Part shown: piece after piece, positions 33,137 to 44,717 of the stretch
How the letters are laid out: every line of letters begins with the position of its first letter
How positions within the stretch are numbered: position 1 is the first letter of the stretch
Source: Lepraria neglecta
Lineage: Eukaryota; Ascomycota; Lecanoromycetes; Lecanorales; Stereocaulaceae
Direction of reading: 5' to 3'
Length of the DNA: 64,000 nucleotides
Assembly (NCBI GenBank): GCA_033220425.1
Contig: CM065653.1
Coordinates: forward strand, 1,116,001 to 1,180,000
Position numbers and translations under genes: made by a program
The notes under the pieces: generated by a model
The model's database searches: none
Seen by the model: the letters and a program-made list of their open reading frames with translations, nothing else
What the model was told of the DNA's origin: nothing

Positions 33137-35242
33137 CTAGCTGAGCTTATTTCCAAAGGCAAGCCGGCTCTGGCCCTTCTCAATCCTCTTCTGGATAGAC
33201 AAATTCCCAGGTCGAGTGCCTTGCGTCTTCTTTGGACCTTGAGCGTGGCCGGTAGCTTTCGACGAATCTGATCTCGGGTCGGGTGTAGAAGTAGTGCGCT
33301 CCTGTGCCTGCAGGTCACGTGCGAAATGCCAGTCTTCGTGTTCACTCTTAGCCGTGATTGGTATGCTTTTGCTGCAACGGTCACAAAACCATGATTCCAA
33401 GGAGGATTGCTGTAGAGGCGCTAAAGTCCCCCTGTGTTGAGTTGTACTTCGTTTTGTCTTGGCTTCCTCGTCGTAATTCACTCTTTCGCTGGTTTCGTCC
33501 GACGAAGGTCCTGATTGCACTGGGGATGTATTACCAGCGTGATCTGCGGGGTCAGAATATTCCGCGGAGTCCTCGTGACTTATTTCCCCCTTTTGGAAGA
33601 AGTTCTGGATGCCGCCATCGTTGAGTCGACGCCGCTTCTCTGGAAGCTCATCATCATTGGTTGAAGCAACGCCATCGGTATCGCGACCTGAGGGCATCAT
33701 GGCCTTCGCTTCCTCTCCTCTAACCAGGAAGCCGCCAATGCCCCGATTGCCAGTTGGCCCGTCCTCGAAGCCGCCGACGCTTAGCTGTAAATTACTGCAT
33801 GGCCAGGCCCTGCCATCTACAACAATCTGGCCTAGTAGGTTCTTGGCAATGTCAAACATCATCGACTCATCGATTGGCCTTCCAGTAGGGATAGGAGCTT
33901 GGCGCGATCTCATTTGTGCGCCTTGCCGATGGTGCAGATTTAGAGTCTTTGGTCTTCGTTTATTCTCCAGTACGCCCTCCTCTACCAGTCTCGACATAAT
34001 GTCAGCTACGAAGATACGCAGCCACCTGACTGCTTGTTCAGAGGTATTGATGATCGGACGGAATGACTTTGCGGAGAGCATCGATTTGATTTGTGTCCGA
34101 GCATTCACTTCGCTTGAGTCTTCTCCGCGAATGATGTGGTAGACCCATGTGCCCGTATCGTCCCCTAGCTTGGACTTTAGTTGCTCGATAGGGACTGAAA
34201 GCAGTTCCTTGACCTCATCAGTAGCGAATTTGGATACCACTTCGTCTCCCAGCTTCCCACCAAGATTGCGGATTTTTGTAAACTTGAATTCTCCAAGAAA
34301 ATATTGCACTGCTCGATTTCGGACGATAGTCTGCTGATTCGGTTTCTTGTGTCCTGAACCCAGCTTGGCGATCATCTTATTGCGAGCTATTCCAGCAGAA
34401 GAAGTGTACTTTAGGCGCTCACGAATTGCGGCACGCACTAACCGAACGATCTCAGAGCCAAGAAGAATAGCGATGTCATCCCAGTCGGGGTCATCGTCTT
34501 CTGTCTCGGAAACATCAAGATCCACTAATGCATCTGTATTCCAGTCGAGTGCAGTAGTAGAAGGTCGTGGGAGGAATTCTGTAGGATCGTCATATGGAGC
34601 CGGACCGCTGATCTCGGGATATCTCTCCAGTAGTATAGAATGTATCTGGGCAGACAGGTCTAGGAAGACCTCGTCAACGCTGGCTTTTTCGACTCTCTGA
34701 ATTGGCGGTGCTGGCAATACATCCTTGATGCATGCCAGTATCCTCCTTGATTCTAGCCGGTACGGGTCGAGCGAGACCTTGTGTGTTGCAATGTGTGCGA
34801 ACGCATCTTTGTGATATGCCCATTTCTCATCGCCCTCTTTCCATGTAGCCACATGTTGTATGATCAGATTCGGACATAGTTTCTTTGCTTCGACGATGTT
34901 GATATGTCTGTTGAGACCGAATTTCCTGGCAGGGTAATTGATGGCAATGAGGCCTTGCCATTGCTGATCTAAATATCAGCCGTCTGCCGTTCCCAGTAAG
35001 CTATTGGGGCTGACCTGAACAGCAAGGGGCTGATCCTCTGCGATGCCTAGCCGAACACCTTCGCACTGCGCATAGAAGGCATCTAGATCAATGTGGGCTA
35101 TGACCCGGAGTGGACACGTGGTAGAGGAGTTGCCGAGTTGAGTAAGATGCTTGTATGTGAAGCGTGATTTGCGTCTACGGCCAGCAGCTGGGGAAATGGG
35201 AGACGAGGCAAGGAACGGCTGTGAGGAAGACATGGCAGCCAC
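33137..35242 (-). CDS. RAD30: DNA polymerase eta (Y-family)
   Basis: Translesion polymerase that copies past UV dimers. Two exons, 35242-35015 and 34963-33137, 684 residues. The intron ends at ATCAG so that PLAVQ joins QWQGLIAINYPAR. Catalytic motifs are intact: HIDLDAFYAQCE (first carboxylates), SVDEVFLDLS (second pair) and SAGIARNKMIAKLGSGHKKP with a helix-hairpin region after it. The little-finger domain follows. The tail has a PIP-box-like GIQNFFQKG and a UBZ3-type zinc finger WFCDRCSKSIPI with the helix EHEDWHFARDLQ (Cys2-His2 ligands), both used to bind PCNA and its ubiquitin. The fungal insert rich in Asp/Glu after DWNTDALVDLDV is usual. The start could also be the Met three codons further in. 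Confidence 0.94.
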
Positions 35243-35474
35243 AGCGGATGCTGACGGTGTTCAGAATGTCCCAAAGGCTTCATTGCTGAACATTCCAAAC
35301 ATATGTAGGCGTTAGAAGTTGCCTTTGATTTTGATATCGTGGAGAGACCTGGAGCGCGTCGCGATAAATTACGGCTAGCAATCTTAGCGCAATCTCGAAA
35401 TCATCATCGATTGAAGACGATTTATTAATTCTCTTCCAAGCCTGTACTCAATTTCCTACACATCCATAGCAACC

Positions 35475-35699
35475 ATGTCATTTCTCCGCCATCCACTGCT
35501 AATTCTCGGCGTCAATCTCTCTGCCATTGGGGGCTCTACCTATTTGCTCCGCTCCCATCACATCTACAATTTAGAGGAGCATGAGGCTCGAATGGACGAA
35601 CTTGAGGGGACCTTGCGGGGACACATTGGCGTGATAGAAGAGGCATTGGACCGTCTGGAGGGAAAAGCGACGGAGGCTGATAGAGGAAAGAAGATGTGA
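35475..35699 (+). CDS. Small protein with N-terminal membrane helix
   Basis: A 74-residue frame starting MSFLRHPLLILGVNLSAIGG. The first 25 residues form one hydrophobic helix, followed by an amphipathic, charged helix (HEARMDELEGTLRGHIGVIE). The plan resembles small mitochondrial inner-membrane or assembly proteins of fungi, but I do not recognise the family. It is divergent from the polymerase eta gene with about 230 bp between the starts, and a clear Kozak-like A at -3. Confidence 0.55.
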   Translation: MSFLRHPLLILGVNLSAIGGSTYLLRSHHIYNLEEHEARMDELEGTLRGHIGVIEEALDRLEGKATEADRGKKM

Positions 35700-36093
35700 G
35701 CGTTCTGGTTGAGCTCGTCCAATCGGTATTGACTACTTCTCCAGGAATGACTACTACGGCAAACGTGGACGAGATGGAAAATCTCAATGAGACCTCCTTC
35801 AAACCACAACAAGAACACCCTAGTACCTTATGCTTCGTCCACAGCACTTCCGACGCTTCACATATACCTTTGAAACCCAGATCTATGTCTTGGCGATCGG
35901 AGATACCCAATCTCCATCTTGCCGAGGCTAGATTGCCAGTGACGAAAGACGCAGCGGTCGAGTGGAGAAGACTGTTTACTCTATTTGCTCACTGTACCAT
36001 TAAATCTTCTTTGATTTGGTCCCTTTCTTTACAACTTCTGTGCACCATTGTCTACCGTCCTGCGTTTTCAATATCGAAAATTCATACTACATC

Positions 36094-37152
36094 ATGGCAT
36101 CACACAATGACATCGTCTTCTTTCACTACCAATTCTCCCCCTTCGCTAGAAAGGTGATCTGGTATTTAACACTCCGAGGCATTAATTATGCCCAGTGCCT
36201 TCAGCCAGTATACTTACCCCGAGAGGACATAGACGCCCTGGGTGTAAAGTACCGCCGAATCCCCATCATGTCTATCGGCCGTGACATCTACTGCGACACA
36301 CGTCTTATCCTACAAAAGCTCGAGGAGAAGTTTCCCAACGGCGCCCTCGGTGCTTCACAACCAGACCAAAAATCCGTGGAGAAGCTCCTCGAGAGCTGGA
36401 CAGTCGATGGTGGCATGTTTATGCGAGCGGCCCAAACAATTCCTCCGGAAATACCCCTGCTGAAAGACCCAAAGTTCATCAAAGATCGTGAAGAATACAC
36501 TGGCAGGAGTTGGTCTCAAGAACATGTCAAGGATCTACAACCTGAGGGTATCACGCATGTCCGCGACGGCTTCGAATTCTTGGAGAAAGGGTTGCTAGCG
36601 GATGGAAGACAATGGATATTGAAGACGGAGAAGCCTTCGTTGGCGGATATTGAAGGCCAGTCTACTCCCATGACGGGTTGTGTGCCACTATTACTGACCT
36701 TTGATGCGACTACAGCCATCTGGCCATTCCACTGGGTTCTCGACTTGAAATCACTTCCACCTACACTGGTCTCGAAAGAGATATACCCCAAAGTTTACGC
36801 ATGGATTGATCGATTCAAGGATGCGCTCGCCAAGGCCAAGAGCTCAGCGCCCAAGCCTACAACATTGAAAGGGGCTGAAGCCGTCAAACACGTCACTCAA
36901 GCAGACTTTGCGGAGCCAGAAGGCCAGGTCGATGCCAATGATCCGTTGGGCCTAAAGAAGGGCCAAGACGTCGAGAGTTGGCCCATCGACTCAGGCTTCA
37001 TGCATCACGATCGAGGTCGATTGGTGGCTATCAATTCGCAAGAGGTGGTGCTGACTGCTCAGAGTAAAGTGGGCGATAAGGAGGTTCGAATCCATCATCC
37101 AAGATGGAACTTCAGAACGAGAGCCGTAGGTGCACCGGGGACAAAGCTGTGA
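36094..37152 (+). CDS. Glutathione S-transferase-like protein
   Basis: Exons 36094-36655 and 36716-37152, 332 residues. The N-terminus is a thioredoxin-fold GST domain: FFHYQFSPFARKVIWYLTLR, the cis-Pro region YRRIPIMSIG and the glutathione-contact-like DIYCDTRLILQKLEE. A helical C-terminal domain follows with PSLADIE spliced to AIWPFHWVLD. The 60-nt intron has a GC donor (AAG|GCCAGT), a CTGAC branch point and no stop, so the frame also reads through it. The last 80 residues are an extension beyond GST length (DPLGLKKGQDVE, HHPRWNFRTRAVG), found in a fungal-only subgroup as I recall. Glutathione use is not proven by sequence; the substrate is unknown. Confidence 0.85.
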   Translation: MASHNDIVFFHYQFSPFARKVIWYLTLRGINYAQCLQPVYLPREDIDALGVKYRRIPIMSIGRDIYCDTRLILQKLEEKFPNGALGASQPDQKSVEKLLESWTVDGGMFMRAAQTIPPEIPLLKDPKFIKDREEYTGRSWSQEHVKDLQPEGITHVRDGFEFLEKGLLADGRQWILKTEKPSLADIEGQSTPMTGCVPLLLTFDATTAIWPFHWVLDLKSLPPTLVSKEIYPKVYAWIDRFKDALAKAKSSAPKPTTLKGAEAVKHVTQADFAEPEGQVDANDPLGLKKGQDVESWPIDSGFMHHDRGRLVAINSQEVVLTAQSKVGDKEVRIHHPRWNFRTRAVGAPGTKL

Positions 37153-38392
37153 GCCATGTATAGATTTACATAGAGGCCACTAGACAATGTACAAAAATTT
37201 AGGCTAAGATCAAATATCAAGTACCTTACCATGGCTCGGCAGTGCAAGAGAAAAGAATTCTGCCCCCGGGCTCACTCAAGGCTGCGACTTTCAGCGACTA
37301 CGCTGGGTGATAGGGCTCAAAGCTTCAGCAGCAGCAGCAGCAGTAGCGGCATCGTTCCCCTCCCAGCATGCTCTAGCAGCAGCAGCATCATCGTCTCTCT
37401 CCCAGGTAACTCCAACAGCATTATCGTCACCCTCCCGTCCAACCTACTCCAGCATTTATCAAGTCCCCGAAATGGAAGTTCCGGCAAGCCAGATGGTCCA
37501 TTCGAGACTTCCCAAATCTCCCTATCTGTCTCTATCGCTACTCTCGCGCGAAAGACAGTATCGCGGGCTGCCATCCGCAGAAAGCCCAACGACTCCATAA
37601 GTCATCTTGCCCTCCACCAGAGACATGGTCCACGGCATATCGGGCCTACCAGCGCCTCTGTTTTCCAAAACGGAGCAACCGAGGACTGGCGCTGTTGTAT
37701 TGAGTCTGCGGTACCCAGGGCCTATCGTACTGCCCAAGAGCAGGAACAGAAGCGAAGACGTAAACCCAGCTGCAAGCGGGAAATATCCTGGGTTAGAAAC
37801 ACCTGTGACGCCTCCGTACATGTCGTGAGGCGTAATAGGTAGCAACATCGTGGTACTGAGCGAAGTAATGGTGAGGGCGACTGGGAACAAGGTGTTCTGG
37901 GACGCCGTCAAATGCAAGACTACCGATAAATCGATGAATGGGATACCATATCACGATGGCAGGCTGAGGACAAAGGTGCCGCGTTAAGCGCTCTTGGGGC
38001 GATGCTATCCTCAATCCTTTAACTTTGCGAGTGAAACGAGTCTAGGCCATGGTCTTAAGCATCTGCGTAACTACGTCGGTGTAGAGAAAGTCAATGATTA
38101 TTAGGGACAACTGTGGCAATTTGGTGATGATCACGAAGTGTATGATTAAGCTGACACCGTGATGACCGTTAAGATATACTAGTGATGTAGCATTCATGAT
38201 GAGCATGATTGCAGCCCCGGTTTCCCAAGTTCGGCTGCCAATTCAGAAATTTTTTTGAAACATCGAGTCAGTACCGTCAGGCTCCGTACCTTCCCGGTCA
38301 ACAATTGGCAGTGTCTGATGCGGCCAAGTGAGAGGATCATCTCTGCAGGTTAGCTTCATTATTGTCTGAGACTTTAAGCCATGCCATAGTTA
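37153..38392. other. Intergenic, uncertain minus-strand frame
   Basis: A minus-strand frame of 131 codons (37522-37917) contains a hydrophobic stretch but no known motif, and an overlapping plus-strand frame (37231-37842) is Ser/Ala-rich because of CAG-type runs near 37325-37390. Neither is supported. Confidence 0.35.
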
Positions 38393-39058
38393 ATGACTCA
38401 GCGCGAGATGGTGTTCCTTTGTGAACTTGAGCACTGTCTCAGCAATCTCACACTTTTGCTTTGTGCACTGTTCGACAAGAGGCTGTCGAGCATCCAAATG
38501 GAATGCTTAAAGATTCCAAAGTCCATAGCAGAACAGACTTACTTTTCAATCAAACACATCATCATACCTCCTCCAGCGCCGACAGAAGCAGAGAAGCAGC
38601 GTGATCGTGAGGAAACGAATTTGGCGTTGCAGAGACTCGGCATCCCTAATACCCCTAATATGCCGTTATTCGAAATCGCGCGATCGCGAGTCGGAGGTCA
38701 AGGATTCTTCACCAAAAGGTATATTCCACGAGGCACCCCTATACTTACGGAAAAAGCGCTCTTCTCGATCACCAATGTTGAGGACCCCCTTGTTGGGCGA
38801 CAATCACAGGGATATCGCGCTCAGCGCTGTACAGCACCAGGGTTTCCAGGCACTCAGTTGCCCATTTAATCCAGGAACTCACCAAGGTGAACAGTTTTGA
38901 GATGGGCGGCAGAAACCGCAGAGAGCACATCTTCTCAGAAGCATCTCGCCTCAATCATTTTTGTATACCGAACGCCTACTTTGCATGGAATTATAAGTTG
39001 GGTGGGAACCCTTCGGGTCGCCTTACAGTACACGCGAATTATATAATATCTCGTTAGA
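38393..39058 (+). pseudogene. SET-domain protein remnant
   Basis: SET proteins methylate lysines. The segment MPLFEIARSRVGGQGFFTKR with YIPRGTPILTEKALF is the start of a SET domain of the fungal SMYD-like type. After a change of frame come DIALSAVQHQGFQALSCP and, after another, SEASRLNHFCIPNAYFAWN with GRLTVHANY. The conserved NHS-C-PN motif reads NHFCIPN here. The sequence then stops at 39058 and runs into AT-rich DNA, so the second half of the domain is missing. Broken by at least two frame changes plus a 3' truncation. Confidence 0.72.
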
Positions 39059-39200
39059 TTAGGCGATAGGGCAGACACAATAAATTTACGTATAAAGATA
39101 TAGGGCTTCTTTATATAGGTCTAAAAGAAATTATAGTGCGAAGCAGAATCAGATATTGAATTAAACTTATTTGAGTTAGAGTAGGCTTGCTGAGTTATGA
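39059..39200. other. AT-rich mutated segment
   Basis: TA-dinucleotide-rich stretch directly after the SET remnant, resembling RIP-mutated repeat DNA. No element could be identified in it. Confidence 0.45.
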
Positions 39201-40138
39201 ATGAATGGACTCAAGGCACGCAAATATCCAATCCGTAGCTGGTGGAGGCTCCAGGTTCCTTATCTAATGCCGTACGATACGGTGGTGCGGAACTTGCAGT
39301 CGGCTGTCACTGCCAAATTTGGCTAGGTTTTTGCCGGGACCTTTTTCATTGTAAGTGTTAAAGACTAAGGGATTCGCACCTGTAGCTTCACTATCGCGAT
39401 GGTTAACTCCACCCGAGAGCCTTTTCCTCGTATTCGATAGCGCTCAGAGCGTACATGCTTAACGAAAGATGACCCTGCAGACAAGAGCCAGCTCCGTCTG
39501 GATCAATGCAAGACACCCTGGAGAAGGTTTGATTACGAAGTGGCCCCAGTCTCAGCTCCCCGCGATCCTTGAAGGCGTCTTTAGCATTTGCCTCTGATTT
39601 CGAGACCTCTCGATGCCGACCCTCCGCTACCCTAGCTGGCTGCAACTTGTATGTGTCTTGTGAACTTTACTCGCTCATGTCTCTCTCGAGCGACGCAAGC
39701 TTCAGATGAAAGCACTACGCTCCTCGGCAAGTTGAATCAGATTGCTCATTGCTAACAACCGACTATTGGCCAGACTGTTAATTTGGAGCCATCAACTCGC
39801 CAGTCGTCTGCAATGTCTGATTAAACGACTTGCAGTCTCAGCTGCCATTGTTCCCACGAACGGACTGAGCTACGAATCAGCTTGTGGACCTTGACCATGA
39901 GGAAAATAACCAAGGGATACCTCGTGTAAAGACATCGAAGGACTCCCGGCACTCGTCTCAAGTAGGCATTCCCTGCCTGGGGTCCAACTGGTCTATCTCA
40001 TAATGCCCCATCCCCACGCAAGTATAAACTGGCCGAATGAGCTCCTCCTTCCTTCTTTACTTTAGCTTTTCACGACCCATCCCTGATATCTGAACAACCA
40101 TATACTGAATTATCTCAAAGAAATCGGACTCACAGGAT
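39201..40138. other. Intergenic, nothing recognised
   Basis: Short motif-free frames only. Confidence 0.4.
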
Positions 40139-42000
40139 GGCTGCCACAGAACCCACGAAATTCTCCGTATGTATCCAGAATCCCCTCTGCCCAATGTACA
40201 CATCACAGCCTTGTACCCGTCACTATGCCATTAACGATCTTCTAGTATGGCGGGCCTCTGATTCACCCTTCATCAAGCGCCAGCTGCTGCCACTTTGAGT
40301 ACATTGAGTCTAAAATCATCTTAAGCATTCCCCAGGGGTACACAAAAGTACTCAATCTGTCTTGTGGGCTTCCAGGTATTCTGGACTGGGGGGGTCAATA
40401 TTACCCATATCAACTTTGTTTTGGACGGGCCAACTCAGGCCTCGACCATTATCCAGATTACGCCCACGGGTGATTATAGAGGGGAGACGGTACTGCTTAC
40501 ATGCAAGGAGAACCTCATGCTGCAAATTGATGACGCCGCAATGAAAGTAACGGTGCCACTGCAACTCTTCGTTCTCTCGCCCAATATACTCAACTATATG
40601 AAGGACACCGGCATCCCACTTGGCTTACTGAAAAGATATGCTTTGTCCCAAAATGGCCCTATCCGAGTTTAAAAGCCAGTGCCTGGGAAGAATGGGTCAT
40701 CATAGCGCTGTTTAATCACCCTTTCGCTATGGTATGACAACGAAGGAGGATCCACAAAGTATGCCACTTCCGGATTGGAGAGGCGTACTGGTTCAATTAG
40801 TATGGCATCGATTGACCTCTGACTGTGGGATATGGAAGGTCTACGCGCTCGGAATGAAGATCAACGCTATACGGTCAACTGTATAGACCTTGCGACTCTA
40901 GCCCAAGTACTTATTTCTTTGGGGACCAATTCTGACTCTTTGAAGATAAAGTACATGAAGCCTCTAGGATACATTAACCCTACAGCGCTCATCGGCCGAG
41001 AAGACACTGATCCTACAAATGGGGATAGTCGTTGCGACAACCCCTTTCATGGGGACAAGAAACAGTTCGCGGCCGGCATGCTCTGCCGCAGTGATGATTT
41101 GAAGAGATCTGAGTTTAATTCTCCCTTCTATCTAGCTCTGGGTCGCAATGAGGATGAACCTTATGTGCTCGATGCTTGTGCAGGACCTCATGTGGGGACA
41201 GAGAAATTCTCGAAATACATCGGCGCGCTCATTGATCCGTAACCTCTCCGCAAAGACTACCAGCCCCGGGATATGGCCTCAATCCAGGATGGACCAGGTG
41301 TCATTGGGCTAGCCCCCTCCGCCGTATGCGCCCGAAGCGCTCCATCTTCGCTGTCCGACATAACTACCCTCTTTAAAAGAATGGATGATTGTTTTGGCCC
41401 GGGATCAAAATGGGCATCCCCTGAGGGTGTTCTCCAAAATCCTGTCGAAGCAGTCATCGAATCTAAAAGAGCTGTCGTTGCGACGTGGATTCATACCGTT
41501 AGCGGCTCCAACACAAGCCAAAACGTCGACATCAATATCTACTGCTTTGAGCATGACACCCTTCTCATAGCTGCTTATAAAGACAGGGGGAACGGCTTCA
41601 TGAACGCATGGCTGCCCGGCATTGATTTTGGCCCTACTTTCACGGTTGACCTCGATCCTTCGGGCTGTTTTCTTGATGGCACGAAAGACATTAGACAAGG
41701 GGTTGTCTACCATACCGTATCTGGTCACTATTATATGTAATGTTGAAGGATTGTGGTTCGTGCAATCAATGCTGGACAAAATTGAGAAGATACTGGATGA
41801 TTCTCTGATTGATAGCAAATTCTCAATCTCTTATATGGATACTAGAGACCTTAAATAGGTCGTCTCGAGCGGCAAGTTGTTTTACATCACAGTCCAGGTA
41901 TGGGTCACACCTTGCATCTAACCATTGATTTAATGAATCTATCAGCTGACTTTGTCGAAGCTTGACAGTAGCCTAGGCGCGTGGTGGCGCGGATACGCCG
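40139..42000 (+). pseudogene. Broken fungal protein with transglutaminase-like core
   Basis: Starts with a short exon (MAATEPTKFS, donor GTATGT at 40169). Recognisable pieces lie in order in several frames: a beta-rich segment near 40364-40672, then 40832-41242 with YTVNCIDLATLAQVL, GYINPTALIGRED, and YVLDACAGPHVGTE, then 41273-41740 and 41760-41900. The middle part matches my memory of a transglutaminase-like family in which a Cys (in YTVNC) and Asp (in DACAGPH) pair with a His. At the place where I expect that His, this copy has FNSPFYLAL, without one. Stops and frame changes separate the parts. Function of the intact family is unknown to me. Confidence 0.5.
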
Positions 42001-44717
42001 TAGCAACAGACTTCGGGGTAAGTACTCAACGTAAAGACTGCGACTAGGCACAAAGAATTAATTGAATTCCCACGATAGAACGCACTCTTCATGCGTACAG
42101 CTAAGTAGCCCGACTTGGAGATCGTGTTGGAATCTCTGGCTTGACGGATAGGAGCCGACAACAGCTCTTTCACACTATATACTGCGAATCTGGGAAAAGC
42201 AATTGATTGTTCGGTGTTACTAATTCCTAGGCTGAGGTTTCGCTCAATCGTTGTTCCATGGTATTTCCACCAATTTGCCCCCTAAAAGCAAAAGTCATGA
42301 CTTGACGTACGGGATCTCTACCCTTGAAACTCACGATTCGGAGCATCAATTCTTTGCAAAATGGTTCAATGTCCTCGGTTCCTTACCCGAAAAGATCCTT
42401 ATTCTACATCGGTTTGTATACCGGCCACTAGCAATGAACTGAGCATGGACAACGGCAATCGCAGACTTACGGAAGCGTTCAGCGATGTAACAAGACTTCA
42501 TCGATTGGGGTTAGCTCCCATATTTGAACTGAGGGCCAGACATACAAGTGTCTTCCTTCAGCACTCTAGAGGAGTGTTTTGTATTTTCCTTCCGTAGAAT
42601 TTGACCACCATGGTTGGGCTTAGCCACCCAAAGTACAATGGTACGAGTCCTTTATGGGCGACATGCATGGCCTGTGATTTATCTGCCGAGTTGCCCCATT
42701 TTCTCGATTTAAATTCGTTTCCTATGCGCTGGTACAATGCGGTAAGGATGTCGTTGTCTTCTTTCGTCAAGCTTCCTATTTAAAAGCGCCTATATGATTT
42801 AACTACAACTATTATCAATTAGCACAGGGAAGGTTCTGGGCCACTTTATTGCTTCCATAAGTCATTACATTAGGGAAGTAGGTCACTCTGTCTTCAACGA
42901 GAAGGCGCGAATGGTTGCAGAGTGGAGAGTGAGAAGAGGATGTGAGCAGAGGATGTAAGAAGAGGATGTGAGAAGAGGGTGTAAGAAGAGGATGTGAGAA
43001 GATATAAACAAGCATATTGAAGGATGTTGATAATTCCTATGAGAATAAAAGTATACAGGAACGTCATGAACCAGCAAATAATGCACAAATAGATGGGAAT
43101 TTCATGACCTCTCAGCACGAACAATTGCTGCTGGCTGCAGTAAGATCTGGACATTGCCTCATTACTTGACATTCTCAGTTGCCAAGCCTAGGAGGCGGCA
43201 TCTGGCCTAGCGCACCCGGAACGCGCCAACTCAATAACACGTTTCAGCAGCTGCAACTTCATACCTACCCATACTAATTATCACGAGAGCCTTCTGTTAC
43301 CTTCCTCATGAAGAGACAATCAGTCACAAGAAGCGAACACACACATAAGGCTTTCCTTGTCTCAGCTTGGCCTTCAGGGGTTACGCCTCCCGCAGGTACT
43401 GCAATCTTTAGCCCTTGTTCGTGGCGCAGTCACTCTCACACCTTCTTTCTGCATACATGAAACGCCGCTCGCAGAAAATGGACACCACACGAAACATTCG
43501 TACCGGACGCCAGCCCCCGGGAACAATACGACGCCTTTCTCGAACCAATGAAATTTTCCCTCATGATATCATTGCGTTACTCTCGTTATCGCTCTGGAAA
43601 TTTGATAGAACCCCTCGCAGACACGTTACCGAGAATAAGATCGCTGAAACAAGACCGTATCGATCGTGTCCCATCATCTCAGCTCTAGGATCGAGCTGCA
43701 GGACTTTTTGGTTGCCCAAAGTAGAGCCCGCATCTGGGCTATTTACCGGTCGCTGAAATCCATCTAACGGCTAGGTGGCCTCAATACCGGTCAAAAATTA
43801 CACGCAAGGGTGAATTCGCACGATGTGATTTTGCAAAAATTTCCAAAAGAGACCTGATATGCATCAGTCAGAATGTTGTACAAGCATCAACGCTGATCTG
43901 AGAGAGGCGTCGATCCATGGGCCAACCTAGATAACACCCTACCCGAATCGCGGCCGTACCCATATTAATCTTATGACACTATTTTACTGTCAGCCGGCCC
44001 GAAAACCTTTGACCGTTGCCCGTTTGCCGCCCACTTTCGAAGGTGAAGAAATGATACAACAGCTTAGGGATCTTGAGGTTGCTGTGTCTGGTAATATTCT
44101 AATATTCTTCACCCAAGAGACCTCTGAGCGGAGCCAATCCTAAAATTAGGGCAGCGTCCAGGTCTTTGGTTAAGTAAGGAGGTCTAGTAGTGCGGAAGCC
44201 ACCCGCCCCTAAACAAGAGTGGCACGCTAATCTCCCGCTGCGGCCCCCCTAAATTAGTACCATTACCAATGAAAACGAAACCGAAGTTAGCCTCCACCTC
44301 GCACTGGAGACATCCCTACCTCTGAACAATAGTCATAGCATGCCACCAGATCCCGGCAGAGGAGATTGCCAGTGTTGGGGTTCACGCCTCAGGGATGACG
44401 CACTGTTGACCCAGCTAGTCTCCGAATGGGCTCTCCCCGGTAGCCTGGTCGCGACATCAGATTGTCATTTGAAAATTCTGCAATGGCGTACCCTCGTGTT
44501 GGTTTTGATTGCTGGAGTGCTGAGCCTCCTTGAGGAAATTGCCTTTCTGGTGTTTGCGGTGTAGGAGTGATTGAGTTCTTGTTGTATATACTTGCAATAC
44601 CTCCGTCTTTCCCAGTTGTGTCCTTTTTCAATCTTTCTTCGTCCATTTGCACACTGTGTGCGGGTTTCACTCCGGAAAATTACCTACTATACTTGCTTTG
44701 TATGAGATCTATCACGC
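42001..44717. other. Gene-poor stretch
   Basis: No supported gene in 2.7 kb. Frames such as 42251-42442, 43415-43756 and 44340-44564 have no motifs. It carries the 13-bp repeat listed separately; the last 300 bp should hold the promoter of the secreted protein. Confidence 0.45.
42932..43006. repeat. 13-bp tandem repeat, about 5.5 copies
   Basis: Units AGAAGAGGATGTG and AGCAGAGGATGTA alternate, so a 26-bp higher-order period is visible: starts 42932, 42945, 42958, 42971, 42984, 42997. Purine-rich on this strand. Confidence 0.85.

Noticed and set aside
37085-37095. GGTTCGAATCC, a perfect tRNA B-box-like sequence
   Set aside because: It lies in frame inside the GST-like coding exon, and no matching A box, acceptor stem or cloverleaf is present.
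37231-37842. 203-codon Ser/Ala-rich plus-strand frame
   Set aside because: Its openness is explained by CAG/AGC runs, and it overlaps another open frame on the minus strand; neither has motifs.
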